Source: JBBQVS01 sp964657325 (GTDB lineage: Bacteria; Chloroflexota; Ktedonobacteria; Ktedonobacterales; Ktedonobacteraceae). Taken from it: a DNA stretch of 64,000 bases. The DNA lies in the NCBI GenBank assembly GCA_964657325.1, contig CAZZVE010000005.1, positions 18,804-82,803 of the forward strand, read 5' to 3'. The notes below the pieces were generated by a model, which had not been told where the DNA came from, ran no database searches, and was given only the letters and a program-made list of their open reading frames with translations. Below, in pieces: positions 33,616 through 41,088 of the stretch. Every line of letters starts with the position of its first letter. Position 1 is the stretch's first letter. Made by a program: the position numbers and the translations under genes.

Positions 33616-34794
33616 CAAACCAATCAACAGTAACAACATAAGGACAGGAGCCAATCCTAAAAAGCTCAGTCCTGCTAGAAGGCCATAACGGTCTGCTATG
33701 ATACTGACGATACCAGGAATGGCTACGTCAACGGCGACGAACAAACTCATCACCGTCCGTACAATGCTAGCATGTCCTGGCATCCTGGCATAGGCTTGCC
33801 CGTTTGCTACTGGATACCATCCTGATGCGCCAAGTCCAATTACAAAAAGCGCAAGTGTAGCAACCCATACTGTATGAATGGCGAGAAGGCATATCATTCC
33901 AACAAGAACCAAAAGTGAGAGCCATAACAACAGTGCTTGTTGAGTGATCCGCTTCAAAAGGAAACGGTCGAGTATAAAGAGACCAAGTAATGCGCCAAAG
34001 GTATGGATTGCTACAATAAGCCCAATCGTTATTTGACTAACATGCAGCACATGACGTAAGTAGAGTGCTGTAAAGCCAAGAAACACTTCATCAACCATTG
34101 TAGGAATAGCAGCAAGTGCTACCCAACGAAGCAGAACTGTATCGCGTAAGGCGGCTCGTAATCTGCCTAGAAGTGTCATGAACGAGGTAGGCTCGTCGTC
34201 CGACATAGCATCTGAACGTGGAAAACGTTGCGTGCCAATAATTATAGCAAGCACAAGCCAGATACTCGCTGCCAACCAGCACAATCCCGTCCATCCCACT
34301 CGGAAGCTCACTAATGCGGTAACGAGCAGTGGACCCAGAAAATCGCCAATGCTACTCAAAAGCTCATAGCGTGTCATCACTTGTGTTTCTTGCGTCGGAT
34401 TAAGTTCAATCAAGACGGCTTGTGAAATTCCCACTGCCATTTCGTCTGCTGGAAACAGTACACCAAATGCCAGCAGTAACACGACGAAAGAATGTGTATT
34501 CGCTCTCAAGATGAAGCTTAGTGTAAGTATCAGGAGTCCGCCTAAAATCCAGAACTTTTTGTAGCCCTGATCGGTAAGCAAGTTAAGCAGTGGATCGAGC
34601 AGTATACTTGCGAGTGATTGCACCACAAAAAGCAAGCCTATCTGTGTATAGCTCAGTCCTAACTGGTCACGTAGGAGTGGCAAGCCAACAATCGTAAAAC
34701 CTGTGATAATTTCGTCAAACATGCCCATACTGAGCAGCGTCATGCGCAAGAGTGGTAGTCGTTTGAGTCGTGAAAAGCGTGCTCGTGTGTGCAT
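33613..34794 (-). CDS. MFS transporter
   Basis: A 393-residue major facilitator protein with about twelve hydrophobic segments. The first helix begins LRMTLLSMGMFDEIITGF. It resembles uncharacterised MFS members of Chloroflexota and Actinobacteria; substrate unknown. The start ATG 34794 has AAAGGACG just upstream and is preferred over 34818. The last codon and TAG stop lie on a family A palindrome, so the original C-terminus may have been replaced when the repeat arrived. Confidence 0.82.
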   Translation of the reverse strand: MHTRARFSRLKRLPLLRMTLLSMGMFDEIITGFTIVGLPLLRDQLGLSYTQIGLLFVVQSLASILLDPLLNLLTDQGYKKFWILGGLLILTLSFILRANTHSFVVLLLAFGVLFPADEMAVGISQAVLIELNPTQETQVMTRYELLSSIGDFLGPLLVTALVSFRVGWTGLCWLAASIWLVLAIIIGTQRFPRSDAMSDDEPTSFMTLLGRLRAALRDTVLLRWVALAAIPTMVDEVFLGFTALYLRHVLHVSQITIGLIVAIHTFGALLGLFILDRFLLKRITQQALLLWLSLLVLVGMICLLAIHTVWVATLALFVIGLGASGWYPVANGQAYARMPGHASIVRTVMSLFVAVDVAIPGIVSIIADRYGLLAGLSFLGLAPVLMLLLLIGL

Positions 34795-35008
34795 TCTATA
34801 TCGTCCTTTCTTAAACATGCGAGATGTAACTATGGAGGAGTGTGCATGCTAGCAAAGGAGGCGCACGAATGCGCTGGACAAGAAAGCAAAACGCTGTCCA
34901 GTCGTAGAGGTACTTGTTCTTATGCGAGTCGTTTAGGAAATGAAAGAGTTAGCAGGGACTACGTAGATACATACATGCCATCTTTCTTGTTGATCTATAA
35001 CATGTGTG

Positions 35009-35078
35009 GTAGGGACCGATGTATCGCGTCCTCGTTGGTGACCAATTTCTCACAAGGACGCGATACATCGGTCCCTAC
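35009..35078. repeat. Palindromic repeat family A, copy 5
   Basis: GTAGGGACCGATGTATCGCG pairs with the right arm ending ATCGGTCCCTAC (35055-35078). It is in the 365-bp gap between the divergent MFS and amidohydrolase genes; besides it and the promoter downstream I see no convincing gene there. Confidence 0.9.
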
Positions 35079-35102
35079 TAGTATATATAAAAAAAGAGCA
35101 AA

Positions 35103-35132
35103 TTGCGAACATAGGAAAGAACGTGTTATGCT
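35103..35132 (+). promoter_or_regulatory. Candidate promoter of the amidohydrolase operon
   Basis: TTGCGA (35103-35108), an 18-base spacer and TATGCT (35127-35132) lie 28 bases before the start codon. The fit to sigma-70 consensus is moderate. Confidence 0.4.
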
Positions 35133-35159
35133 GTGATAACTATCATCTAGGAGAGTTGT

Positions 35160-36296
35160 ATGCTTGATTTCACTACAATTCCTGTCGTAGACAATCATTG
35201 TCACCCGGTCTTATTGCAGCAACAGTTGGATGTTGCAACCTTTCGTGGCTATTTTACTGAGTCACCCGAAGCGAGTATTGCTGAACAGCATGTACCACAT
35301 ACTATTTACTATCTGTGGATGCTTCGCCAACTTGCAGCCTTCTATAATTGTGAACGAAGCGAAGAAACTGTAGTCGCGGCACATAATAGTATGAGTGCTG
35401 AAATGTTGATTGAACGCCTTATCACCTCGGCCCATATTGACACACTTGTTCTTGATCCCGCTTTTCCGCTTCCTGACGTATGTTACTCACCTCAGCAGAT
35501 GAGCCAGATTGGACAGTGCAAGACCGTAAAAATGTTCCGTCTCGAAACGCTTATGCAACGTCTGGTTGTTGCACACAACGACTTCGACGACGTTGTTAAC
35601 CACTTCTCAGCCGAGATAAGCGATATTCGTGCGAAGGGTTATTGTGCATACAAAAGCATCGTTGCCTATCGTACTGGTCTTCAGATAGCTGAATGGAGTA
35701 AAGATGAGGCGGCTCGCTCGTTTCAGCACGCACGCACCGAGGCTGTAGAAAAGCAACAGCAGTTTCGCATTGCGCATAAACCACTGATTGACTATTTGCT
35801 CCATATTGCCTTTGCACAAGCCGCAGAGCAACACGTTCCTATTCAGTTTCATACGGGCTATGGTGATAATGATACGGATATGCGGCTCGGCAACCCGCTT
35901 CACTTACGTGATGTGTTGGAACGGCGCGATTATCAAACTATGCCGATTGTGCTGTTGCACGAAAGCTACCCGTATACTCAACTTGGTGCATATCTGGCAG
36001 CCGTCTATCCGCATGTCTATTTTGATCTCTCCTATACAATTCCATTTGTCGAGAAATTAGAGATGCTTGCATTCACTCGTCAAGCTCTGAGTGTTGCACC
36101 TGCTAGTAAACTGATGTATAGTTCAGACGGTATCAACATTCCTGAGATGCATTGGGCTGGTGCTATTCGTGGCAGAAGTGTACTTGCTCAAGTCCTACAA
36201 GAGATGATTAATGCTGATGAGCTTGACGAGCAACAAGCTTTTTCAATCGCTACGCAAATCCTCCATGATAATGCCTATAAAGTCTATCAGCTTTAA
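35160..36296 (+). CDS. Amidohydrolase family protein
   Basis: A 378-residue metal-dependent hydrolase of the amidohydrolase-2/TIM-barrel type. The N-terminal HxH metal motif is in VVDNHCHP (near 12); other likely ligands are His in IQFHTGYGD (near 228), His in LLHESYP (near 265) and the C-terminal Asp in MYSSDG (near 322). The sequence recalls the FluG/nodulin-like N-terminal domain. Substrate unknown. CTAGGAGAG lies before ATG 35160. The Nudix gene follows 23 bases later on the same strand. Confidence 0.85.
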   Translation: MLDFTTIPVVDNHCHPVLLQQQLDVATFRGYFTESPEASIAEQHVPHTIYYLWMLRQLAAFYNCERSEETVVAAHNSMSAEMLIERLITSAHIDTLVLDPAFPLPDVCYSPQQMSQIGQCKTVKMFRLETLMQRLVVAHNDFDDVVNHFSAEISDIRAKGYCAYKSIVAYRTGLQIAEWSKDEAARSFQHARTEAVEKQQQFRIAHKPLIDYLLHIAFAQAAEQHVPIQFHTGYGDNDTDMRLGNPLHLRDVLERRDYQTMPIVLLHESYPYTQLGAYLAAVYPHVYFDLSYTIPFVEKLEMLAFTRQALSVAPASKLMYSSDGINIPEMHWAGAIRGRSVLAQVLQEMINADELDEQQAFSIATQILHDNAYKVYQL

Positions 36297-36319
36297 AAAG
36301 TCATCAAGAGAGGTGTACT

Positions 36320-36790
36320 ATGATAGAAGCAAGTGATGCATCTAGTAGTCCAGGACAATTTCGTATCGCGGTATACGCACTGATTTTCAATCCAGAACAT
36401 GAAATTTTACTGGCATTGCGACGTGATATTAATTGGTGGAACCTTCCTGGTGGTGGATTAGAACTAGGAGAAACCGTCGAAGAGGGCATATGTCGTGAGG
36501 TACGTGAGGAAACTGGACTTGAGGTTGAGGTAGATCATCTTGTGGGCGTCTATTCAAAGCCACAAAAACAAGAGATTGTGTTGACATTTTTATGTCGCGC
36601 GCTCGGAGGCGTACTTACTACTACCGAAGAGTCGCGTGAGTGTCGCTATTTCTCGCCGGACGCAATACCTGTAAACACGTTACCGAAGCACAAAGAACGT
36701 ATCATGGATGTATTACTCAACTCAACTTATGCAGTACTACGTACTCAGAGGAGTTCATCGGAAGAGGATCAGCGTCTTCCACCAACGTAA
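36320..36790 (+). CDS. Nudix hydrolase
   Basis: A 156-residue protein with a complete Nudix box, GGGLELGETVEEGICREVREETG split across residues about 48-70 with the REVREE metal-binding glutamates. These enzymes hydrolyse nucleoside diphosphates linked to another group; the exact substrate cannot be predicted. AGAGAGG precedes ATG 36320. It is probably co-transcribed with the upstream amidohydrolase gene. Confidence 0.9.
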   Translation: MIEASDASSSPGQFRIAVYALIFNPEHEILLALRRDINWWNLPGGGLELGETVEEGICREVREETGLEVEVDHLVGVYSKPQKQEIVLTFLCRALGGVLTTTEESRECRYFSPDAIPVNTLPKHKERIMDVLLNSTYAVLRTQRSSSEEDQRLPPT

Positions 36791-36856
36791 AGGCATGATG
36801 TATTTGAACAGTATTAAGATTTGTCGTGTCTTAGTTTAATAAGGAGCAAAAATAAC

Positions 36857-38248
36857 ATGGCGACAACAACCCACTACGACGCTATTATCATTGGTGCTGG
36901 ACAATCCGGCGGTCCACTCGCGACTGCTTTAGGGCAGTCGGGCAAGAAAACGGCGATCATTGAGCGCGAGCATGTCGGTGGCACATGTATCAACGAAGGC
37001 TGTACGCCTACAAAAACAATGGTTGCTAGTGCTAGAGCGGCGTATGTTGCCAGACGTGGTGCTGATTTCGGCGTACACACTGGACCCATTAGTGTTGATA
37101 TGACTGTTGTTAGGAAACGCAAACGCGATATAGTAAATAGCTTTCGTGGTGGCAGTCAGGGGCGCCTTGAAAAGTCCGAAAATGTGGACTTGCTGATGGG
37201 CGAGGCCGCTTTTATCGCTCCTAAAGCCATAGAAGTGCATCTCAACGATGGAAGCGTACAACAACTTACTGGTGATTTGTTCTTTATAAACGCGGGGGAG
37301 CGTCCATCTGCTCCCCATATTGAAGGTATAGAGAATGTTCCTTACCTCAACTCTACCTCGATTATGGAACTTGATGTTGTGCCTGAGCACCTGTTAATAA
37401 TTGGTGGCGGCTATATCGGGCTAGAATTTGGGCAAATGTTCCGTCGTTTTGGGAGCGAGGTCACGATTGTGCAACGTGGCAAGCAGTTGTTAGCGCGTGA
37501 AGACTCCGATATTGCAGAGGAAGTGGCGAAGATTCTGCGCGAAGATGGCATCGAAATACTGCTTGAAACCAATACATCACATGTCACAAAAGACGCGAAC
37601 GGCGCCATTCAATTAGTTGTCAAAACGCCTGATGGAGAGCGTACTCTAACTGGTTCACACTTGCTCGCCGGAACGGGTAGGACGCCGAATACCGACAAGT
37701 TGAACCTTGACGCAACAGGAGTGCAAATTGACAAGAAAGGCTATATTCCTACCAGCGATACTCTGGAAACAAACGTTCCTGGTATCTATGCGCTTGGAGA
37801 CATAAAGGGGCCGCCAGCCTTTACGCACATCTCCTATGACGATTTTCGCATTATTCGTACAAATCTGATTGAGCATGGCAAAGCGAGTATCGCGGACCGT
37901 ATCGTCCCCTATACCGTTTTTATTGACCCACAACTTGGGCGTGTTGGCCTCAGTGAGAACGAGGCAAAGCAGCAAGGCAAAAACTTCAAAGTTGCCAAAA
38001 TGCCTATGAACTACGTTGCACGTGCGCTTGAGATTGATGAGCCAAGAGGCGTGATGAAAGTTCTCGTTGACCCAGACACGAAGCTCATTCTCGGCTGCGC
38101 TATCCTGGGTATAGATGGTGGTGAAGTTATGGCGATGCTCCAAATCGCTATGCTAGGTAAACTTCCTTACAACGTTTTGGAAGAGGGCGTGTTTGCTCAT
38201 CCAACACTCGCCGAGTCGTTGAACAACTTGTTCGGCATGATTGAGTAG
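36857..38248 (+). CDS. FAD-dependent pyridine nucleotide-disulfide oxidoreductase (mercuric-reductase-like)
   Basis: A 463-residue flavoprotein of the class I disulfide reductase family. FAD motif GAGQSGGPLA (near 12), redox-active C-x4-C in GGTCINEGCTPTK (near 45), NAD(P) motif GGGYIGLEF (near 177), second FAD motif near 305 (YALGDIKGP) and the C-terminal dimer domain with HPTLAESLN, where the catalytic His lies. It resembles mercuric reductases and dihydrolipoamide dehydrogenases, but there is no N-terminal HMA domain and no C-terminal Cys pair for mercury. AAGGAGC precedes ATG 36857. Confidence 0.9.
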   Translation: MATTTHYDAIIIGAGQSGGPLATALGQSGKKTAIIEREHVGGTCINEGCTPTKTMVASARAAYVARRGADFGVHTGPISVDMTVVRKRKRDIVNSFRGGSQGRLEKSENVDLLMGEAAFIAPKAIEVHLNDGSVQQLTGDLFFINAGERPSAPHIEGIENVPYLNSTSIMELDVVPEHLLIIGGGYIGLEFGQMFRRFGSEVTIVQRGKQLLAREDSDIAEEVAKILREDGIEILLETNTSHVTKDANGAIQLVVKTPDGERTLTGSHLLAGTGRTPNTDKLNLDATGVQIDKKGYIPTSDTLETNVPGIYALGDIKGPPAFTHISYDDFRIIRTNLIEHGKASIADRIVPYTVFIDPQLGRVGLSENEAKQQGKNFKVAKMPMNYVARALEIDEPRGVMKVLVDPDTKLILGCAILGIDGGEVMAMLQIAMLGKLPYNVLEEGVFAHPTLAESLNNLFGMIE

Positions 38249-38265
38249 GAGATGGAAAAGTATGT

Positions 38266-39165
38266 ATGTCCAATAATTCAGTTGTAACTACTCTTGTCGG
38301 AGTACCAATCGACTGTACCGGACGTGATATTGGGGTGGAACGTATGCCAGCGGCTCTTAGAGCTGCTGGTCTCGTCACGTCACTTAACATACGGGATAAT
38401 GGCGATTTGGCGACACGTATAAATGACTCGCGGCGCGATCCTGTAACTGGTATGATAGGCTTTCAACAAGTTTGTGTTGCCTCGTCAATCATCCGTGAGG
38501 AGATAGGAGCTATACTTGCACGTCAGGAACGCCCACTTGTAATTGGTGGATGTTGTACCTTGCTTGTTGGTGTATCTGCGGCATTGCAAGATCAATTTGG
38601 TCGTGTTAGTCTCGCTTTCGTCGATGGCCATCAAGACTTTTATAATGGTAAATCGTCGTCTACTGGTGAGGCCGCCGACATGGACCTTGCGATTCTGACA
38701 GGCAACGGACCCAGTGGTCTTGTTGATATTGCTCGTGTCGTGCCTCTGGTACAACCCGAAGATGTGTTTGTGTTAGGGTATCGTGATGCCGATGAAGCAA
38801 GCCGAGAGCATGCTCTTGAGCCAACGGTAGTTGCGCCAGGAATACACTTGTTTGATGCTCAAATGGTGCGAAAAGAAGGTCCTGCAGTTTTAGGCACGAA
38901 CACCGCAAATGCGTTAAGCACAAATCCAGGACGTTTCTGGTTACACCTCGACCTTGATGTGTTAGATCAAGATATATTGCCAGCCGTTGATTATCTCATG
39001 CCGAATGGTTTGAATTGGGATGAAGTAACTGCTCTTGTTCGTCCACTCGCAACATCACCAGCACTTATCGGTGCAGACGTAACCATTTACAATCCAACCC
39101 TTGACCCTGATGGAAGGTATGCAAAACGCATTGTGCAGTTGTTGAGCGATATTTTTATGGTGTGA
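38266..39165 (+). CDS. Arginase/agmatinase-family protein with altered metal ligand
   Basis: A 299-residue ureohydrolase-fold protein. The DxHxD motif is intact (D120-G-H122-Q-D124), as is LHLDLDVLD near 230. The first ligand motif, normally GGDH, reads G94-G-C-C97-T, so the metal-binding His is Cys97. Catalysis on arginine or agmatine is therefore uncertain; the protein may use another guanidino compound or metal. It follows the oxidoreductase gene by 17 bases and probably shares its transcript. ATG 38262 and 38266 overlap; the second keeps the frame. Confidence 0.85.
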   Translation: MSNNSVVTTLVGVPIDCTGRDIGVERMPAALRAAGLVTSLNIRDNGDLATRINDSRRDPVTGMIGFQQVCVASSIIREEIGAILARQERPLVIGGCCTLLVGVSAALQDQFGRVSLAFVDGHQDFYNGKSSSTGEAADMDLAILTGNGPSGLVDIARVVPLVQPEDVFVLGYRDADEASREHALEPTVVAPGIHLFDAQMVRKEGPAVLGTNTANALSTNPGRFWLHLDLDVLDQDILPAVDYLMPNGLNWDEVTALVRPLATSPALIGADVTIYNPTLDPDGRYAKRIVQLLSDIFMV

Positions 39166-39187
39166 GTGCCAAATCATAGTGATAGTA

Positions 39188-40075
39188 TTATCGCGCCCTG
39201 TAACTCAAGTCCTTCTGCTCTAAATCAGTTAGCTCCGCACTGGCATGCCATACCTTTTCAGCAGTAGTCTTATCATAAGAGGCTGGTGATGAGCGCACGA
39301 TCTTCTTGCGGAAATTCACGTACTTGCCCGTGAGTCCTTCCACATCTGGCGAGGATGCTAGATAAATTGAACTCTGCGCTGCATGCTTGGTTGTCAACCA
39401 GTATGAAAAGAAAGGCAGGATGAGCCGAACCGCAAGGGGCAATGGTACAGCTTTGGTTCCTTCGAGAGTCCCACCGGGATCAGCCGCATTGACGGTCACA
39501 TTGGTGCTGCTAAGACGACGTGCTAATTCATACGTGAAGAATAGATTTGCGAGTTTTGCCTGTTGATAGGCATGCATCATGTTATAATCTTTTTCAGATT
39601 GCAGATCATCAAAGTCGATGTGACCAGAGCGATGCTGTATCGAATTGACATTCACGATCCGCGCAGGTGCGCTAGCTTCTAACAAGGGGAGCAGCAGATT
39701 CGTCAGGAGGAAGGGGGCTAGATGGTTTGTCGCAAAGGTTGCTTCCAGGCCATCAGCAGTCACTTTCCTCTGAGCGTTAGCCCCACCTGCATTATTCACG
39801 AGTATATGCAACTGCGGATAGTGAGTGATAATATGCTCTGCCAGACGACGCACCTCGGCAAGAGACGAGAGATCTGCCTGTAACAATGAAATCTTTGTAT
39901 TGCCCGTGTACTGCTGTATGCTAGCAACCGCCTCTGCTCCACGCGTTGCATCACGACCAACAATAATTACAGAGGCACCAAGTACGCTCAGTCCAAGTGC
40001 TGTCTGATAACCTATGCCTTTAGTTCCTCCCGTCACTAACGCGATCTTCTCTTGCATATTCCAGGTTGTGCTCAT
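39188..40075 (-). CDS. SDR oxidoreductase (retinol-dehydrogenase-like)
   Basis: A 295-residue short-chain dehydrogenase. Cofactor motif TGGTKGIG (near 17), NNAGG near 93, catalytic Ser in VNSIQHRSG, and YQQAK near 170. The length and the NADP-type loop (VGRDATRG) match the retinol dehydrogenase 11-14/WWOX-like group common in bacteria. GAGGAG precedes ATG 40075. It is divergent from a TetR-type regulator gene that is a likely controller, with operator-like repeats between. Confidence 0.88.
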   Translation of the reverse strand: MSTTWNMQEKIALVTGGTKGIGYQTALGLSVLGASVIIVGRDATRGAEAVASIQQYTGNTKISLLQADLSSLAEVRRLAEHIITHYPQLHILVNNAGGANAQRKVTADGLEATFATNHLAPFLLTNLLLPLLEASAPARIVNVNSIQHRSGHIDFDDLQSEKDYNMMHAYQQAKLANLFFTYELARRLSSTNVTVNAADPGGTLEGTKAVPLPLAVRLILPFFSYWLTTKHAAQSSIYLASSPDVEGLTGKYVNFRKKIVRSSPASYDKTTAEKVWHASAELTDLEQKDLSYRAR

Positions 40076-40298
40076 CCTTTTAAATCTCCTCTTGAGTTTC
40101 CTCTAATGCTATTATCTTTAATCAGTACTTCGATACGGTGTTCATATACTTTCTTTGGTTCTTTCACAGTGAATATAGGTGTGCTATACTCACTGACAGT
40201 ACAATCACTACTGAACACGATGTTTATTTTTCAACGAATTTATCGTAACATAACTAGATGACAAGTCTCAAGCTATAGCTGTCCTACAAAATTTTGCC

Positions 40299-40321
40299 GA
40301 ACAAAACAGTAGAAAATGTTC
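40299..40321. promoter_or_regulatory. Candidate TetR operator 1
   Basis: A 23-bp imperfect palindrome GAACA-N13-TGTTC located 23 bases before the GTG start of the TetR gene. A near-identical copy occurs 81 bases downstream. Confidence 0.5.
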
Positions 40322-40343
40322 ACTAAGAGACAGAGGAAGAACA

Positions 40344-41009
40344 GTGGAACAGGTTAAAAACGAGCTAAATGATGTTTCCAAACAAAACAATAGAAAATGT
40401 TTCTTTAGCCGTACTGGAACAATACAGGATATACAAGACCAACCTTTAGACCGACGTATTCAGAGAACACGACAATTGCTTCATAACGCGTTGTTTCTGC
40501 TCATTATCGAACGGGGCTATGAAAGAATTGCGATTCAGGATATCACAGAACGAGCTAACATCGGACGAACCACATTTTACCTTCATTACCAGGATAAAGA
40601 GGAACTTCTGAAGGCAGGTGTCAAAACACTCATGCAGGAACTCCAACTCGATGTTGAGCCGAGTGCCGAGGAAATATGTCCTTACTCCGTTCGATGCGTT
40701 CGCATCTTCCAGCACGTAGCCCAGCACCAGCAATTGTATCAAGCTTTGTTGAGAGAAACGGGACCGATCAACATAGGAAACTTAATGAGAACCTATTTCG
40801 CAGAACTCTTTCAACGATACACGCTAGAGCCTCTGGAGAGAGAAAATTTCTCGCCTTTAAAAAACGAACTCATCGCGGCTCACGCAGCAGGGTCGTTGTT
40901 CGGCTTGATCTCCTGGTGGCTCAACCATGAGGTCTGCCCTTCCGCCGAGCAAATGGGCGCGGTCTACTTTCAGTTGATGGCAAACGGAGGCGAGGACATC
41001 CCTCTCTAG
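40344..41009 (+). CDS. TetR/AcrR family transcriptional regulator
   Basis: A 221-residue repressor. The N-terminal helix-turn-helix domain (about 35-85) contains RTRQLLHNALFLLI, IAIQDITERANIG and TTFYLHYQDKEELL, the classic TetR recognition region. The C-terminal ligand domain is all-helical with a late EEICPY/IFQHVAQH section, as in the TetR_C_7/8 type. The start is GTG 40344, with GAGGAAG upstream. The first ~33 residues precede the HTH and are encoded over a second copy of the putative operator. It is divergent from an SDR gene. A long perfect hairpin follows the stop. Confidence 0.9.
   Translation: MEQVKNELNDVSKQNNRKCFFSRTGTIQDIQDQPLDRRIQRTRQLLHNALFLLIIERGYERIAIQDITERANIGRTTFYLHYQDKEELLKAGVKTLMQELQLDVEPSAEEICPYSVRCVRIFQHVAQHQQLYQALLRETGPINIGNLMRTYFAELFQRYTLEPLERENFSPLKNELIAAHAAGSLFGLISWWLNHEVCPSAEQMGAVYFQLMANGGEDIPL
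40380..40402. promoter_or_regulatory. Candidate TetR operator 2 inside the coding region
   Basis: AAACA-N13-TGTTT, matching operator 1 in 20 of 23 positions. It lies within codons 13-20 of the TetR gene; the spacing between the two copies is 81 bp. Confidence 0.4.
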
Positions 41010-41021
41010 CAAGAGAAAAAT

Positions 41022-41084
41022 TAGTTCAACCTTCATTTGTTCCTCATCGTCGAAAGCGATGAGGAACAAATGAAGGTTGAACTA
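41022..41084. terminator. Perfect 28-bp bidirectional hairpin
   Basis: Arms 41022-41049 and 41057-41084 are exact inverted copies with a 7-base loop. It fills the space between the convergent TetR and beta-galactosidase stop codons (13 and 5 bases away). Confidence 0.85.
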
Positions 41085-41088
41085 TAGG

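Noticed and set aside
8628..35078. Family A palindromes as a CRISPR array
   Set aside because: Copies are kilobases apart without regular spacers, and no cas genes are present.
34789..35136. A 115-residue plus-strand frame
   Set aside because: It crosses a family A palindrome, has no recognisable domain and its composition is not protein-like.
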